From the NCBI GenBank assembly GCA_031267455.1, contig JAIRZC010000174.1:1-6096 (forward strand): 6,096 nucleotides of DNA, given 5' to 3'. Made by a program: the position numbers and the translations under genes. Positions 5,345 through 6,096 of the stretch are shown piece by piece. Numbering within the stretch: the stretch's first letter is position 1; the number at the start of each line of letters is the position of its first letter. The DNA comes from Accumulibacter sp. (lineage in GTDB: Bacteria; Pseudomonadota; Gammaproteobacteria; Burkholderiales; Rhodocyclaceae). The notes below the pieces were generated by a model, which was not told the origin of the DNA, did no database searches, and saw only the letters and a program-made list of their open reading frames with translations.

Positions 5345-6096
5345 TCAACCCTCACCTTGCTCGAACAGGTCGAGTCGATCTGCCCAGTCCTGCATCATGC
5401 GCCGGCGCTGTTCCAGGTATTCGGCATGGTTGTAGGCCGCGCGCACCTGATTCGGGTCGGCATGGGAGAGTTGCGCTTCCACCCAGGCTTCTGGATAACC
5501 GATCTCGTTGAGCGCCGTCGAGAGCGTGCCGCGCAGGCCGTGTCCGGTCAGCCGGCCGGCGTAGCCCATATATCTCAATGCCCCATTGAGCGTACTGATG
5601 CCAAGACGTTTCTGGGGATCGTTGCAGTGCGTCAGCAGATAACGTTGGGCCGGTCTGCGCCAGACGAGCAACTCGCGGACGATCTCCACGGCCTGCGCGG
5701 ACAGCGGCACGAGGTACGAAGGAATATCCGGCGAACGCCTGCCACCGGATTGGCGTATCTTCCGCTGCAGCTGCTTGACGTTCTCGGGCGGGATGGTCCA
5801 CAGGCCGCGTTCGAGGTCGAATTGGTCCAGCGTCGCATGCCGCAACTCGCCGGTGCGCACGCCCGTGAGCAACATCAGAAACAGCGCACGCCGGACTTGT
5901 CCGCTGTCAAGCGCGCGCAAGGTGCGCAAAAACTCCGGCAACTCGTCCATGCGCAGGTACGGATGGTGGCGCGTGGGCCGTTGCGGGACGGCCACGACGT
6001 TGAGATCGGTGGCGGGGTTGTACTCCAGCCCCGGCACTTTCACGAGCGCATAACGGAAAACTAGCCTGAGCCAGCTGCGAACGTCTTTGGCAACCG
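5345..6096 (-). CDS. Tyrosine recombinase (genomic-island integrase), N-terminus off the right edge
   Basis: The frame is open to the right edge (first whole codon 6094-6092) and gives 249 residues ending at TGA (5347-5345). The GTG at 6043 is only an internal codon: the upstream residues (AKDVRSWLRLVFRYALVK) are good integrase core-binding-domain sequence. Counting from that GTG, the catalytic domain shows the first Arg in LLTGVRTGELR (63), the HGLR box (His168, Arg171), the second His in AQLSHADPN (194) and the nucleophile Tyr in RAAYNHAEYLEQRR (Tyr204). The C-terminus MMQDWADRLDLF is typical of P4-type/DUF4102 island integrases, usually about 400 residues, so roughly 150 residues are missing. 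All catalytic residues seen are intact. It cuts and rejoins DNA at att sites, commonly the 3' end of a tRNA gene next to the integrase, which would lie to the right of this window. Its presence marks the operon downstream as probable island cargo. Confidence 0.93.
   Translation of the reverse strand, partial: VAKDVRSWLRLVFRYALVKVPGLEYNPATDLNVVAVPQRPTRHHPYLRMDELPEFLRTLRALDSGQVRRALFLMLLTGVRTGELRHATLDQFDLERGLWTIPPENVKQLQRKIRQSGGRRSPDIPSYLVPLSAQAVEIVRELLVWRRPAQRYLLTHCNDPQKRLGISTLNGALRYMGYAGRLTGHGLRGTLSTALNEIGYPEAWVEAQLSHADPNQVRAAYNHAEYLEQRRRMMQDWADRLDLFEQGEG

Noticed and set aside
4982..6064. Plus-strand open frame of 360 codons opposite the integrase
   Set aside because: It is antisense to a recombinase with all catalytic motifs. 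No ribosome binding site or protein motif supports it.
1..6096. CRISPR array, tRNA or rRNA gene, or insertion sequence
   Set aside because: No regularly spaced repeats, tRNA-like cloverleaf, rRNA sequence or transposase was seen. The integrase is the only mobility gene.

Overview
This is a GC-rich window from what looks like a proteobacterial chromosome. It carries the start of an integrase-linked accessory region, in which every convincing gene is on the minus strand. The organism call is an inference from base composition and from the integrase, whose sequence resembles the integrases of Gamma- and Betaproteobacterial genomic islands. No species can be named from the sequence alone.

Layout, read right to left in the direction of transcription. 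(1) 6096-5345 holds the catalytic part of a tyrosine recombinase, whose N-terminus lies off the right edge. (2) 5344-4678 holds no intact gene. It contains a short perfect inverted repeat, a low-complexity purine-rich stretch, and a decayed frame with weak ankyrin-like character. Near 4715-4660 there is a possible promoter (TTGACT, with a heat-shock-like CCCTTGAC context) followed by a 7-bp inverted repeat. (3) 4635-1 is a compact operon of four genes, the third of them broken, with overlaps or gaps of a few bases. They are a small GrpE-like protein, a divergent 830-residue Hsp70, an AAA+ ATPase with its own N-terminal domain, and a GTG-started protein with a proline-rich linker and one membrane segment that runs off the left edge.

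How the genes may work together (inference): the GrpE-like protein would be a private nucleotide-exchange factor for the divergent Hsp70. The Hsp70 has an extra beta-rich domain where DnaK has only a short linker, so its substrate handling or allostery is probably specialised. The AAA+ protein has intact Walker A, Walker B and arginine-finger motifs and would add remodelling power. The fourth protein could tether the machine to the membrane. The AAA+ gene is split by an apparent single-base deletion near 1255-1265, so in this copy the machine may be non-functional, or the sequence may hold an error.

I do not recognise the set as a named system. Its position beside an integrase makes it a candidate accessory stress or defence module, but nothing in the window proves that role.
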